Source: Nitriliruptoraceae bacterium
Lineage (GTDB): Bacteria; Actinomycetota; Nitriliruptoria; Nitriliruptorales; Nitriliruptoraceae
Direction: 5' to 3'
Assembly (NCBI GenBank): GCA_007134165.1
Contig: SLLJ01000442.1
Coordinates: forward strand, 1-21,736
DNA length: 21,736 bases
Shown piece by piece: positions 6,144 through 13,243 of this stretch. The notes under the pieces were generated by a model. The model saw nothing but the letters and a program-made list of their open reading frames with translations. It ran no database searches and was not told the origin of the DNA. Position numbers and translations under genes: made by a program. Numbering within the stretch: position 1 is the first letter of the stretch; each line of letters begins with the position of its first letter.

Positions 6144-7376
6144 GTGAGCTTGCGCCGGCGACTGCGTGCCCGCGCCGCTGAGTTCATCCGCTCACTGGTT
6201 CCCGTGCTGCGTCCCGAGCCGGAGGTCGCCGACGAACTGCTGCGCATCACCCTGCGTCGGTTCCTGGTGGTCGCCGCGATCGCCGCCCCCCTGCACGTCG
6301 TGCAGGTCCTGATCTTCCTCACCCGCTCGTACGACACGCCCGAACAGGCACGCTGGCGGCTGGGCATCATCGTCGGGCACGCCGCGTTGCTGGTGCTGGA
6401 GGTGGTCCTGCTCGGCTACCTCCTGCGGGTGCGCACCCATGCGAAGATCACCCGCACGATGGGAGCAGTGCGCATCGGGGCCCTGGCCGTGCTGCTGGTC
6501 GCCGGGGCGGCGATCGCGGCCGTGGACCAGCTGGTGACCCCGAGCGTGATCCCGTTCCTGGTCACCTGCACGCTCGGTGGGCTGATCGTGCTGCTGCCCC
6601 CGCAGCGCTCCCTGCCGATCTACGCGTTCGGGGGCGTGGTGTTCAGCATCGGCATCGGGCTGACACAGACCGACCCGACCGTGCTGACCTCCAACCGCAT
6701 CAACGGGCTGAGTGCCGTGGCGATCGGGTTCAGCCTCTCGGTCATCATGTGGCAGGCCGAGCTGCGCAACCTGCGGCAGCGCCACTTCATCCACCGCCAG
6801 CAGGAGCTGCTCGAGACGACCAACCGGGAGCTGGCCCAGCTCGCGGCCTTCGACATGCTGACCGGTTTGGCCAACCGTCGCTCGCTGGAGATGATGGCGG
6901 CCAACGAGGTCGAGCAGATGCGCCGGGTCGGGCACCACTCGTCGTTGCTGCTGATCGACGTCGACGACTTCAAGCAGGTCAACGACGGCTTCGGGCACCC
7001 CGCTGGCGACGAGTTGCTGCGCCAGGTCAGCGCCCGGCTCACCGAGCGGGGGCGCAGCTCCGACATCGTGGCCCGCTGGGGCGGTGAAGAGTTCTTGATC
7101 CTGCTGCCCCGGACCGATATCGACGGCGCCGCGCACCTCGCCGAGACGTTGCGCGCCGACTTCGCGGCCCGGCACTTCCCGCTCGAGGGCGAAGCGCTGA
7201 GGATCACCGTGAGTATCGGAGTGGCCGAGATCGACCTCGACGAGGACGAGCCCATCATCGATGCCTACCGGCGGGTCGACGAGGCCATGTACGCCGCCAA
7301 GGGGGCGGGCAAGAACCGGGTCGTGGTGGACGCCCCGGCTGATCGTCGGTGGGTCGAGCGCCCGCCCTCGGACTGA
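6144..7376 (+). CDS. Membrane-bound diguanylate cyclase (GGDEF domain)
   Basis: This 410-residue protein makes the second messenger cyclic di-GMP from two GTP. The N-terminal half (about residues 38-205) holds around six hydrophobic segments with no recognised sensor signature, followed by a helical linker (QAELRNLRQRHFIHRQQELLETT is in this region) and a GGDEF domain from FDMLTGLANRR (236-246). Metal-binding D272 and D274 lie in IDVDDFK, the substrate region is N280...HPAGDE, and the active-site loop is GGEEF (313-317), a fully competent variant. An RxxD inhibitory site (R304-S-S-D307) stands exactly five residues ahead, so product inhibition is expected. No EAL domain is present. GTG 6144 is chosen because GGAGGGAGG (6129-6137) lies six bases upstream; an ATG at 6048 lacks such a site. 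Its stop codon abuts that of the next gene. Confidence 0.92.
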   Translation: MSLRRRLRARAAEFIRSLVPVLRPEPEVADELLRITLRRFLVVAAIAAPLHVVQVLIFLTRSYDTPEQARWRLGIIVGHAALLVLEVVLLGYLLRVRTHAKITRTMGAVRIGALAVLLVAGAAIAAVDQLVTPSVIPFLVTCTLGGLIVLLPPQRSLPIYAFGGVVFSIGIGLTQTDPTVLTSNRINGLSAVAIGFSLSVIMWQAELRNLRQRHFIHRQQELLETTNRELAQLAAFDMLTGLANRRSLEMMAANEVEQMRRVGHHSSLLLIDVDDFKQVNDGFGHPAGDELLRQVSARLTERGRSSDIVARWGGEEFLILLPRTDIDGAAHLAETLRADFAARHFPLEGEALRITVSIGVAEIDLDEDEPIIDAYRRVDEAMYAAKGAGKNRVVVDAPADRRWVERPPSD

Positions 7377-8321
7377 TCACGTCAGCCGGCGCCCGTCCAC
7401 CACCCCGTCGGCCCAGGCGATGAGGTCGTCGATCACCTCGCGGCGATTGACCTCGTTGACCAGCTCGTGACGACCGGGATAGAAGCGATGGGTGACCTTG
7501 GTCAGTCCCGCGTCGTCGTAGTGATCGAGCAGGCGCTGGACCCCGCGGGTGGCTTCGCCGACCGGGTCCTGCTCGCCCGACACCACGTGGATGGGCAGTT
7601 CCTCGGGTACGACCTCGAGCCGCTCGGGCTGGGCGATGACCCGCAAACCCGCGAGCAGGTCGATCCACAGCTGGGTGGTCGCCTCGAAGCCGCACGCCGG
7701 ATCGGCGAGGTAGGCGTCGACGGCGTCGGGGTCGCTGGACAGCCAGTCGAACTCGGTGCGGGCCGGTTCGAAGGGTTTGTTGTAGGCGCCGAAGGACAGC
7801 GCGGCGAGCAGGGGGCTGCGACCGTAAGGACCGAGCCGTCGGCGCTCGGCCCGGGCAACCGCCGCGCCGAGTTCACCGATGGGTCCGACCGGTCCGTTGG
7901 AGCCCGACAGGATCGCGCCGGCGATGGCGCCGGGGAACGTGAACAGGAACTGCTGGGTCAGAAACGAGCCCATCGAGTGTCCGAAGAGCACGACCGGCGC
8001 GCCCCGGTGGGCATCCCGCACGCGCTGGTTGAGCCGGTACAGGTCGTCGAGTACCAGCGCCCAACCCCGGCGCGGGGCGAAGAAGCCCAGGTCCTTCTCG
8101 CCGGTGGCCGTGCGCCCGTGTCCCCGGTGGTCGTTGCCGTACACCGCATAGCCGGCGGCGGTGAAGGACTCGGCGACGTGCGCGTAACGCCCGGCGTGCT
8201 CCGCGAGCCCGTGAGCGAGCTGCACGACCCCACGTACCGAATCGGGGTCGTCGGGCAGCCAGCGGTAGACGTGCACCGCGGTGTCGTCGACCGTGTCGAG
8301 GGTGAACGTCGAGCTTCGCAT
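7377..8321 (-). CDS. Alpha/beta hydrolase, monoacylglycerol-lipase-like
   Basis: This 314-residue enzyme matches the serine aminopeptidase S33/monoacylglycerol lipase group. LAHGLAEHAGRY (35-46) carries the HG oxyanion motif, followed by GNDHRGHGRT (62-71), and the nucleophile elbow GHSMGS with S116. D252 (in SGEQDPVG) and H285 (in PGRHELVNE) complete the triad. The HGxxEHxxRY segment is characteristic of monoacylglycerol lipases, which release glycerol and fatty acid, but lysophospholipases look alike. There is no signal peptide. The start is ATG 8321, with GGGAA about nine bases upstream. It lies 33 bases downstream of the SMP-30-like gene on the same strand and is probably its operon partner. 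TAGAGT overlapping that gene's stop could give a separate -10. Its own TGA is the exact continuation of the converging cyclase's TGA. Confidence 0.88.
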   Translation of the reverse strand: MRSSTFTLDTVDDTAVHVYRWLPDDPDSVRGVVQLAHGLAEHAGRYAHVAESFTAAGYAVYGNDHRGHGRTATGEKDLGFFAPRRGWALVLDDLYRLNQRVRDAHRGAPVVLFGHSMGSFLTQQFLFTFPGAIAGAILSGSNGPVGPIGELGAAVARAERRRLGPYGRSPLLAALSFGAYNKPFEPARTEFDWLSSDPDAVDAYLADPACGFEATTQLWIDLLAGLRVIAQPERLEVVPEELPIHVVSGEQDPVGEATRGVQRLLDHYDDAGLTKVTHRFYPGRHELVNEVNRREVIDDLIAWADGVVDGRRLT

Positions 8322-8354
8322 GATGACCGTTCCCGCAGCGTTGGGTCCCCGACT

Positions 8355-9362
8355 CTAGTTCGTCGGCGCCTCGAGGCGCGCCAGCGCACCTTCGACCAAT
8401 GAACCGAAGAACAGGGTGCCCTCGTGCTCCCGCATCCCCGTGATGTAGTGGAAGACGTCACCGGGTCCCTGCAGGTTGTGGATCACCCGACCCTCGGGGT
8501 CGAGACCGAGCACGAAGGCCACGCGGGCGGCGTCGGGCTGGAGGGACTCGGGCAGCCGCCACACCAGCTTGCGCAGCGCCGGCGAGCGGGGCAGCAGGGC
8601 ATCCAGGCTGCGGTCGCGAGTCGAGGGCAGCGCGAGCCATACGGTGCCGTCGTCCGCCGTCGACAGGTTGTCGGGGAAGCCGGGCAGGTTGTCGATGAGC
8701 ACCTCGTGCTCGCCGGCCCGCTCGGAGCCGATCCACACCCGGGTGATGCGGTAGGCGGCGGTCTCGGCCACCAGCACCGCGTCCCCGTCGTGGGTGAGCG
8801 CCACGCCGTTGGCGAAGGCCAGGCCGTCGCAGACCACCTCGACGCCGGCGCCGTCCGTCCAGCGCAGCAGCCGTCCGGTGGCCGAGTGTTCGAGCAGGTC
8901 GGCCTTGAAGTGTTCGATGCCGAACCGGCGCGAGGAGTCGGTGAACAGCACCGAGCCGTCGGGGTGGATGGCGGCGTTGTTGGTGAACCGCAGGCGCTGG
9001 CCCTCGACGGTGTCGACCAGCACGTCGAGGTCGCCCGAGTTCGGGTCGACGAGCAGCAGTCCGCGGTCGGCGTCGCACACGATCAGCCGACCGTCGTCGC
9101 GGACCTCGATGCCCAGCGGCCGGCCGCCGGTGTCGGCGATGACCTCGGTGCGTCGCCCGTCGCGGCTGACCCGGCAGACGCGCCCGTCGGCCAGCCCGGT
9201 GACCAGTTCGCCGTCGTCGAGCACCGCTACGTCCTCGGGGCCGGTGCCGGGGATCGGCAGAAGCTCGGGGGCGGCCAGCGCTTCGTTGCGGGTATAGGAA
9301 CCGGTCAGCGCGGGTGCCTTGGGTGGTTGCCAGACCAGCGGGTTCAAGCGGGGCTTGGCCAC
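8355..9362 (-). CDS. SMP-30/strictosidine-synthase-like beta-propeller protein
   Basis: This 335-residue protein has the repeated strand pattern of a six-bladed propeller of the SMP-30/gluconolactonase and strictosidine-synthase-like group. The metal-site segments appear in order: GPEDVA (E43), RFTNNAAIHPDG (N128/N129), LAFANGVALTHDG (N185) and LPGFPDNLS (D231/N232). The wording VAETAAYRITRVW...LIDNLPGFPDN is closest to the strictosidine-synthase-like/APMAP branch, whose bacterial members are thought to hydrolyse esters or lactones; no substrate is evident. GTG 9362 is chosen because GGAG lies seven bases upstream. A longer frame would start at GTG 9413 inside the hairpin at 9394-9427 and is rejected. 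No signal peptide is seen. It precedes the monoacylglycerol-lipase-like gene by 33 bases, suggesting a two-gene operon handling esters. Confidence 0.85.
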   Translation of the reverse strand: MAKPRLNPLVWQPPKAPALTGSYTRNEALAAPELLPIPGTGPEDVAVLDDGELVTGLADGRVCRVSRDGRRTEVIADTGGRPLGIEVRDDGRLIVCDADRGLLLVDPNSGDLDVLVDTVEGQRLRFTNNAAIHPDGSVLFTDSSRRFGIEHFKADLLEHSATGRLLRWTDGAGVEVVCDGLAFANGVALTHDGDAVLVAETAAYRITRVWIGSERAGEHEVLIDNLPGFPDNLSTADDGTVWLALPSTRDRSLDALLPRSPALRKLVWRLPESLQPDAARVAFVLGLDPEGRVIHNLQGPGDVFHYITGMREHEGTLFFGSLVEGALARLEAPTN

Positions 9363-9393
9363 GGGATCGCTCCGAGTCGTGATCGTCGTGATA

Positions 9394-9427
9394 GACAGCG
9401 GCACCGGGCGCACCCGGTGCCGCTGTC
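9394..9427 (-). terminator. Strong terminator hairpin downstream of dodecin
   Basis: GACAGCGGCACCGGG (9394-9408) and CCCGGTGCCGCTGTC (9413-9427) pair over 15 bases without mismatch around a four-base loop. On the minus strand it begins 15 bases after the dodecin stop (9443), where a terminator is expected. Only a short weak T-containing stretch (TATC) follows. It also rules out a start codon at 9413 for the next gene. Confidence 0.8.
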
Positions 9428-9442
9428 GGTGCGTTGCGGGGG

Positions 9443-9658
9443 CTACTCGGCGCCCTCGTACTTGAAGGACACCTTGACCTTGGCACGGTAGGCGGTCACC
9501 GCGCCGTCCTCGAGGATCATGTCGAGCTCGCTGACCTCAGCGATGCGCAGGTCGCGCAGCGACTGGTTGGCCCGGGCGACCGCGGCCGATGCCGCCTTCT
9601 CCCAGGATTCAGTGCTGGTGCCGACCAACTCGATGATCTTGTAGACGCTCTCTGCCAT
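9443..9658 (-). CDS. Dodecin family protein
   Basis: This 71-residue protein is a full-length dodecin: YKIIELVGTSTESWEKAASAA, then ANQSLRDLRIAEVSELDM and a C-terminal strand AYRAKVKVSFKYEG. Dodecins are small beta-alpha-beta-beta proteins that form hollow dodecamers. Classical ones bind paired flavins (or FMN with coenzyme A) and buffer them. The aromatic pair of classical members (DWFEV) is replaced here by RIAEV (I39, A40), so the usual tryptophan that stacks on the isoalloxazine ring is missing; ligand binding may differ. ATG 9658 has GGAG eight bases upstream. It follows GH65 by 93 bases on the same strand and ends at a strong hairpin, so it may be a monocistronic transcript or the tail of the OtsB-GH65 transcript. 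Confidence 0.92.
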   Translation of the reverse strand: MAESVYKIIELVGTSTESWEKAASAAVARANQSLRDLRIAEVSELDMILEDGAVTAYRAKVKVSFKYEGAE

Positions 9659-9751
9659 GTGGTGCGCTCCTGCCGTTGGATGCTCCTACCTTTGTCGACC
9701 CCGTGCCACCGCGCAAGGGGGTTGATCGGTGTCCGCACGGTCGGGGCTGGC

Positions 9752-12178
9752 TCAGTCGGTGGCCGGTACGACCCCGTCCAGGGCGAACTCGACGGTGTTG
9801 CCGGCAGCGAGCTCCTCGGTACGTTCCCCGCAGGTGATGGTCACAGCCGGCAGATCCGAGGCTGGGGCGCTGAGGACCAGCGCGTCGTGGTCGAGCAGCA
9901 CCTGCAGGTGGTGGCCGCGGTAGAACAGGCTCAGCCGCAGCCGGTCGACCTCTTGGGGCAGTGCCGGCTCGAACACCAGTCGGTTCTCCTCCACGACCAG
10001 GCCGGTGTAGCCACGTTGGACGAGGTCCAGGGTGCCGGTCATGGCCCCGAGGTGGATGCCCTCGGGTGTGGTGCCGCCCTGGATGTCGGCGACGTCGCTG
10101 CGCAGAGCCTGGTGGAACAGCTCCCAGGAGCGCTCACGGTCGGAACGGGCCAGCAGCCAGGCGTGCACCACGCCGCTGAGCGTCGAGCCGTGGGACGTGC
10201 GTCGGCGGTAGTAGTCGATGATCTCGGGGATGTGTTCGGCGGACCACTCGTAGCCCAGGCCCCGCAGGATGCGTTCGAGCTCCTGCGCGGAGAGCAGGTA
10301 GAACAGCATCAGCACGTCGGCCTGCTTGGCCAGTTGGTAGCGGTTGGGGGTGTCGCCCTCCGCGTGCAGGATGCGGTCGAGGCGCTGGATGTCGCCGTAA
10401 CGCTCGCGGTACCCGTCCCAGTCGAACTCCTCGAGGTGCTCGTAGCCCGCGAACTGGCTGATGATGCCCTCGTCGTGGAACGGCACGTTCATGCGCCTGG
10501 TGAGGTCCTCCCAACGGTCGAGTTCGGAGCGCGAGAGGTCGAGCGCCTGCCACAGATCGTGACGCATGTGCTCGGGCAGCAGGTCGAGCAGTTCGAAGAT
10601 GCGCGACAGCGTCCACACCACCATGATGTTGGTGTAGGCGTTGTCGTCGAGTCCGGGCTCATCACGGTCGACGTAGCCGTCGTGGTACTCGTCGGGCCCC
10701 ATCACGCCATTGAGGTGATAACGGTCGGCGGCTCGGTCGTAGGTGGCCAGGCTGGAGAAGAACCGGGCGATCTCGATCATCATCTCCGCGCCGTAGTAGC
10801 GCAGGAACTCGAGGTCCCCGGTGGTCTCCACGTACTGCCACACGTTGTAGGCCACCGCGATGTTGATGTGGCGTTGCAGCTGGGAGTTGTCGGGCTTCCA
10901 CGTCCCCGTCTGGGGGTTGAGGTGCATCTCCTGCGACTCCTCGCGCCCGTCGGAGCCGCTCTGCCAGGGGTAGATCGCCCCGGCGTGTCCGGCCGCCCGG
11001 GCCCGCTCCCGCGCCTCGTCCAGCCGCCGGTAGCGGTACATCAGCAGCGACCGGGTCAGCACCGGCATCCGCAGGTTGAGGTAGGGGAAGACGAACACCT
11101 CGTCCCAGAAGATGTGACCTCGGTAGGCCTCGCCGTGCAGGCCCCGTGCCGGCACGCCCACGTCGTGGTCGATGGTGTTGGGCGAGACGGTCTGCAGCGC
11201 GTGGAAGGTGTGCAGGTTGAGGATGCGCTCGATCTCCTCCCGCTCGCCGAACCGCAGCTCGAAGCGGTTCCACAGCTCGTCCCAACGCGCGACGTGCCGG
11301 GCCAGCAGGGTGTCGAAGTGGCGCAGTCGCCGGACCTTGCGCACCGCGTGCTCGGCCGGCTCGGCGATGGCGGGGTCGCGGTGACTGACCACGGTGACCA
11401 GCTTCTCCACGGTCGTGGTCTCGCCGTCGACGAGGGGCACGTCGAGGTCGAAGCCGACCAACCCCGGCTCGTCCAGCGCGGTGCGGGCGACGTCGTCGGC
11501 GGACCCGTTGCCGTTGTGATGCACCCGTACCCGCGCGGCCTCGGCGATGCGCACGTGGGTCTGGTTGGTCTCGACCACGACCATCACGGTCTCGTCGTCG
11601 ACCACGGCCTGCTCGACGACGTCGTGGTGATGGTCGGACAGCTCCCGATAGCGGGCCACCCCGGTGTTGCGCACGTTGGCGTCGATGGCGCTGCGCACCT
11701 GCAGGTTCCCGCTCCACCCCGACGCGACGAAGGTCGTCTCCAGCCCGGCGACCTGCGGATCGCCCAGGTGCACGAACCGGCGCTGGGTGACCGCCAGACG
11801 GCGGTCCTCGGGGTCGCTGACGTCCAGGTGGCGGGTGAGGATGCCGCGGCGCATGTCGAGTGTGAGCCGCTGCTCGTGCAGCGTCCAGGCATCCTCGGCC
11901 ATGCTGAACCAGGGCCCGTCGTCGATGCGGAAGCGCAGCACCAGCCAGTTGGGCAGGTTGACGATCGACTCGTTGGTGACCTCGACACCGTCGACTTCGT
12001 CTTCGAGGCGGTTGAAGACCCCGGCAAGGTAGGTCCCGGGATAGTGGACCCCGTCGGCTTCGGACTCCGGTGCCGCGCCCCGGGTGGCCAGCACTCCGTT
12101 ACCGAGCACGCACAACGCCTCGCGCAGCCCCTCCTTTCCCGGTTCGTAGCCGTCGTAGGTCAGCATCCACTCGCTCAT
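9752..12178 (-). CDS. Glycoside hydrolase family 65 protein (trehalose/maltose/kojibiose phosphorylase or trehalase type)
   Basis: This 808-residue protein is a full-length GH65 enzyme: an N-terminal beta-sandwich (about 1-270), a linker helix, an (alpha/alpha)6 catalytic barrel and a small C-terminal beta domain (from about 725). The general acid is E497 in GVMGPDEYHDG, in the place of the catalytic Glu of Lactobacillus maltose phosphorylase. HIFWDEVF (W358-D-E360), TWKPDNSQLQRH and LAKQADVLMLFYLL are further family blocks, and TSHGSTLS (662-668) aligns with the phosphate-binding loop of GH65 phosphorylases. Family members split trehalose, maltose, kojibiose or nigerose by phosphorolysis, or, in some cases, trehalose by hydrolysis. 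Pairing with otsB 28 bases upstream favours an alpha-glucoside related to trehalose. The start is ATG 12178, with GAGGAG nine bases upstream; a longer open frame runs into otsB and is rejected. Confidence 0.92.
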   Translation of the reverse strand: MSEWMLTYDGYEPGKEGLREALCVLGNGVLATRGAAPESEADGVHYPGTYLAGVFNRLEDEVDGVEVTNESIVNLPNWLVLRFRIDDGPWFSMAEDAWTLHEQRLTLDMRRGILTRHLDVSDPEDRRLAVTQRRFVHLGDPQVAGLETTFVASGWSGNLQVRSAIDANVRNTGVARYRELSDHHHDVVEQAVVDDETVMVVVETNQTHVRIAEAARVRVHHNGNGSADDVARTALDEPGLVGFDLDVPLVDGETTTVEKLVTVVSHRDPAIAEPAEHAVRKVRRLRHFDTLLARHVARWDELWNRFELRFGEREEIERILNLHTFHALQTVSPNTIDHDVGVPARGLHGEAYRGHIFWDEVFVFPYLNLRMPVLTRSLLMYRYRRLDEARERARAAGHAGAIYPWQSGSDGREESQEMHLNPQTGTWKPDNSQLQRHINIAVAYNVWQYVETTGDLEFLRYYGAEMMIEIARFFSSLATYDRAADRYHLNGVMGPDEYHDGYVDRDEPGLDDNAYTNIMVVWTLSRIFELLDLLPEHMRHDLWQALDLSRSELDRWEDLTRRMNVPFHDEGIISQFAGYEHLEEFDWDGYRERYGDIQRLDRILHAEGDTPNRYQLAKQADVLMLFYLLSAQELERILRGLGYEWSAEHIPEIIDYYRRRTSHGSTLSGVVHAWLLARSDRERSWELFHQALRSDVADIQGGTTPEGIHLGAMTGTLDLVQRGYTGLVVEENRLVFEPALPQEVDRLRLSLFYRGHHLQVLLDHDALVLSAPASDLPAVTITCGERTEELAAGNTVEFALDGVVPATD

Positions 12179-12206
12179 GGCGTCGGTCTCCTCGGTGCGG
12201 CGCCGT

Positions 12207-13055
12207 TCAGGCGTCGGTCGTGTCGGTGCCCGGCAGTGCGGCGGCCAGCTGCTCGAGCAGCTCACGGGCCTGGTCGGTGTCGTCGAGCACGGCCTGGGCG
12301 ATGGTGGGCCGGTCGTGCTCCTCGCCGCGCACCACCACCGCCCAGCCGCCTTCGGCCAGCACCGCGCGGAAGCCGTCCTCGTCGGTGAGGTCGTCGCCGA
12401 GGTAGACCGGCCGGTGGTCGCTGAGCTCGAGTTCCTCGAGCAGCGCGTCGATCGCGCGGCCCTTGTCCCAATCGATGTCGGGGCGCAGTTCGTGGATGCG
12501 CTTGCCGCCGGTGGGGCGCAGCTGGGGGTGATCGGCGGCCACCTCGGCACAGACGGCGGCGATGCGTGCCCGGTCGTCGGGGTCGTCCACCTGCCGGTCG
12601 TGGACCGCGATCGCGAAGCGCTTGCGTTCGACCCGGGCACCGCGGATGCCGGCCAGGCGCTCGTCGAGCGCGGCCTCGGCCGCGTCGAGCGCCGGGGTCA
12701 GCTCGGTGGCCAGCTGGTGGCGGCTGCCGTCGGGGTGCAGGATGTCGAAGCCATGGGAGCCGGCGTAGGCCAGCCCGTCCACCGCGACCTTGGCGCGTAC
12801 GTCGTCGAGGTCGCGGCCGCTGACGATCGCGACCGCGGTGCGCTGGGCCAGCGTGGACAGCGCCTGGCGGGTCGCCTCGGGCAGCAGGGCGGCGTCCGGG
12901 TCGTTCACGATCGGGGTGAGGGTGCCGTCGTAGTCGAGGAACACCGCCAGACGCGGCGGGGCTCCGCTCTCGTCCGGATCGAGCCAGCGTGTGACCGGCA
13001 GGGCAGCGGGCAGCTCGTTGATCGGCTGGGGGGACGGGGCGGGTATGGCGCTCAC
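12207..13055 (-). CDS. otsB: Trehalose-6-phosphate phosphatase
   Basis: This 282-residue HAD-superfamily enzyme dephosphorylates trehalose 6-phosphate to trehalose, the last step of the OtsAB pathway. HAD motif I is DYDGT (nucleophile D41, acid/base D43), motif II is VSGRD (S79), the conserved lysine of motif III is in WDKGRA (K198), and motif IV is LGDDLTDED (D221, D222, D225). OtsB-specific blocks GSHGFD (99-104) and GGKRIHELRP (183-192) are present. The start is GTG 13055, with AGGAG five bases upstream; no ATG lies near. The GH65 gene follows after 28 bases, so both are very likely one operon. OtsA (trehalose-6-phosphate synthase) is not in the window. The 188 bases upstream hold no gene but a 13-bp tandem duplication at 13068-13093. 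Confidence 0.93.
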   Translation of the reverse strand: MSAIPAPSPQPINELPAALPVTRWLDPDESGAPPRLAVFLDYDGTLTPIVNDPDAALLPEATRQALSTLAQRTAVAIVSGRDLDDVRAKVAVDGLAYAGSHGFDILHPDGSRHQLATELTPALDAAEAALDERLAGIRGARVERKRFAIAVHDRQVDDPDDRARIAAVCAEVAADHPQLRPTGGKRIHELRPDIDWDKGRAIDALLEELELSDHRPVYLGDDLTDEDGFRAVLAEGGWAVVVRGEEHDRPTIAQAVLDDTDQARELLEQLAAALPGTDTTDA

Positions 13056-13067
13056 GGGCACTCCTGG

Positions 13068-13093
13068 GTCGTGTTCGTCGGTCGTGTTCGTCG
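13068..13093. repeat. 13-bp perfect tandem duplication in the otsB leader
   Basis: GTCGTGTTCGTCG occurs twice end to end (13068-13080 and 13081-13093), starting 13 bases ahead of the otsB GTG start and five bases beyond its ribosome site on the minus strand. It may be a simple replication slip, or paired regulator or RNA-binding sites in the operon leader. No clear promoter is seen in the remaining stretch up to 13243. Confidence 0.6.
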
Positions 13094-13243
13094 ACGGGGT
13101 GGAGCATCCCAAGATTCGATGCTCGGCTCCCGCCCGGAAATTCGCCGCGGCTGTTCGTTCGGTGGTCGCCGCGGCACGGGGCGACCGGCCGGCGTTGGTG
13201 GGTCGGCCGGGTGGTCGGTGGTTCGTCGGGTCGGGTGCGCGGG

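Noticed and set aside
9434..12388. A very long plus-strand open frame (984 codons) opposite GH65
   Set aside because: It mirrors the GH65 and dodecin genes, which have full family motifs. Its translation is low-complexity and rich in Val, Gly, Gln and His, as expected of the complement of high-GC coding sequence.
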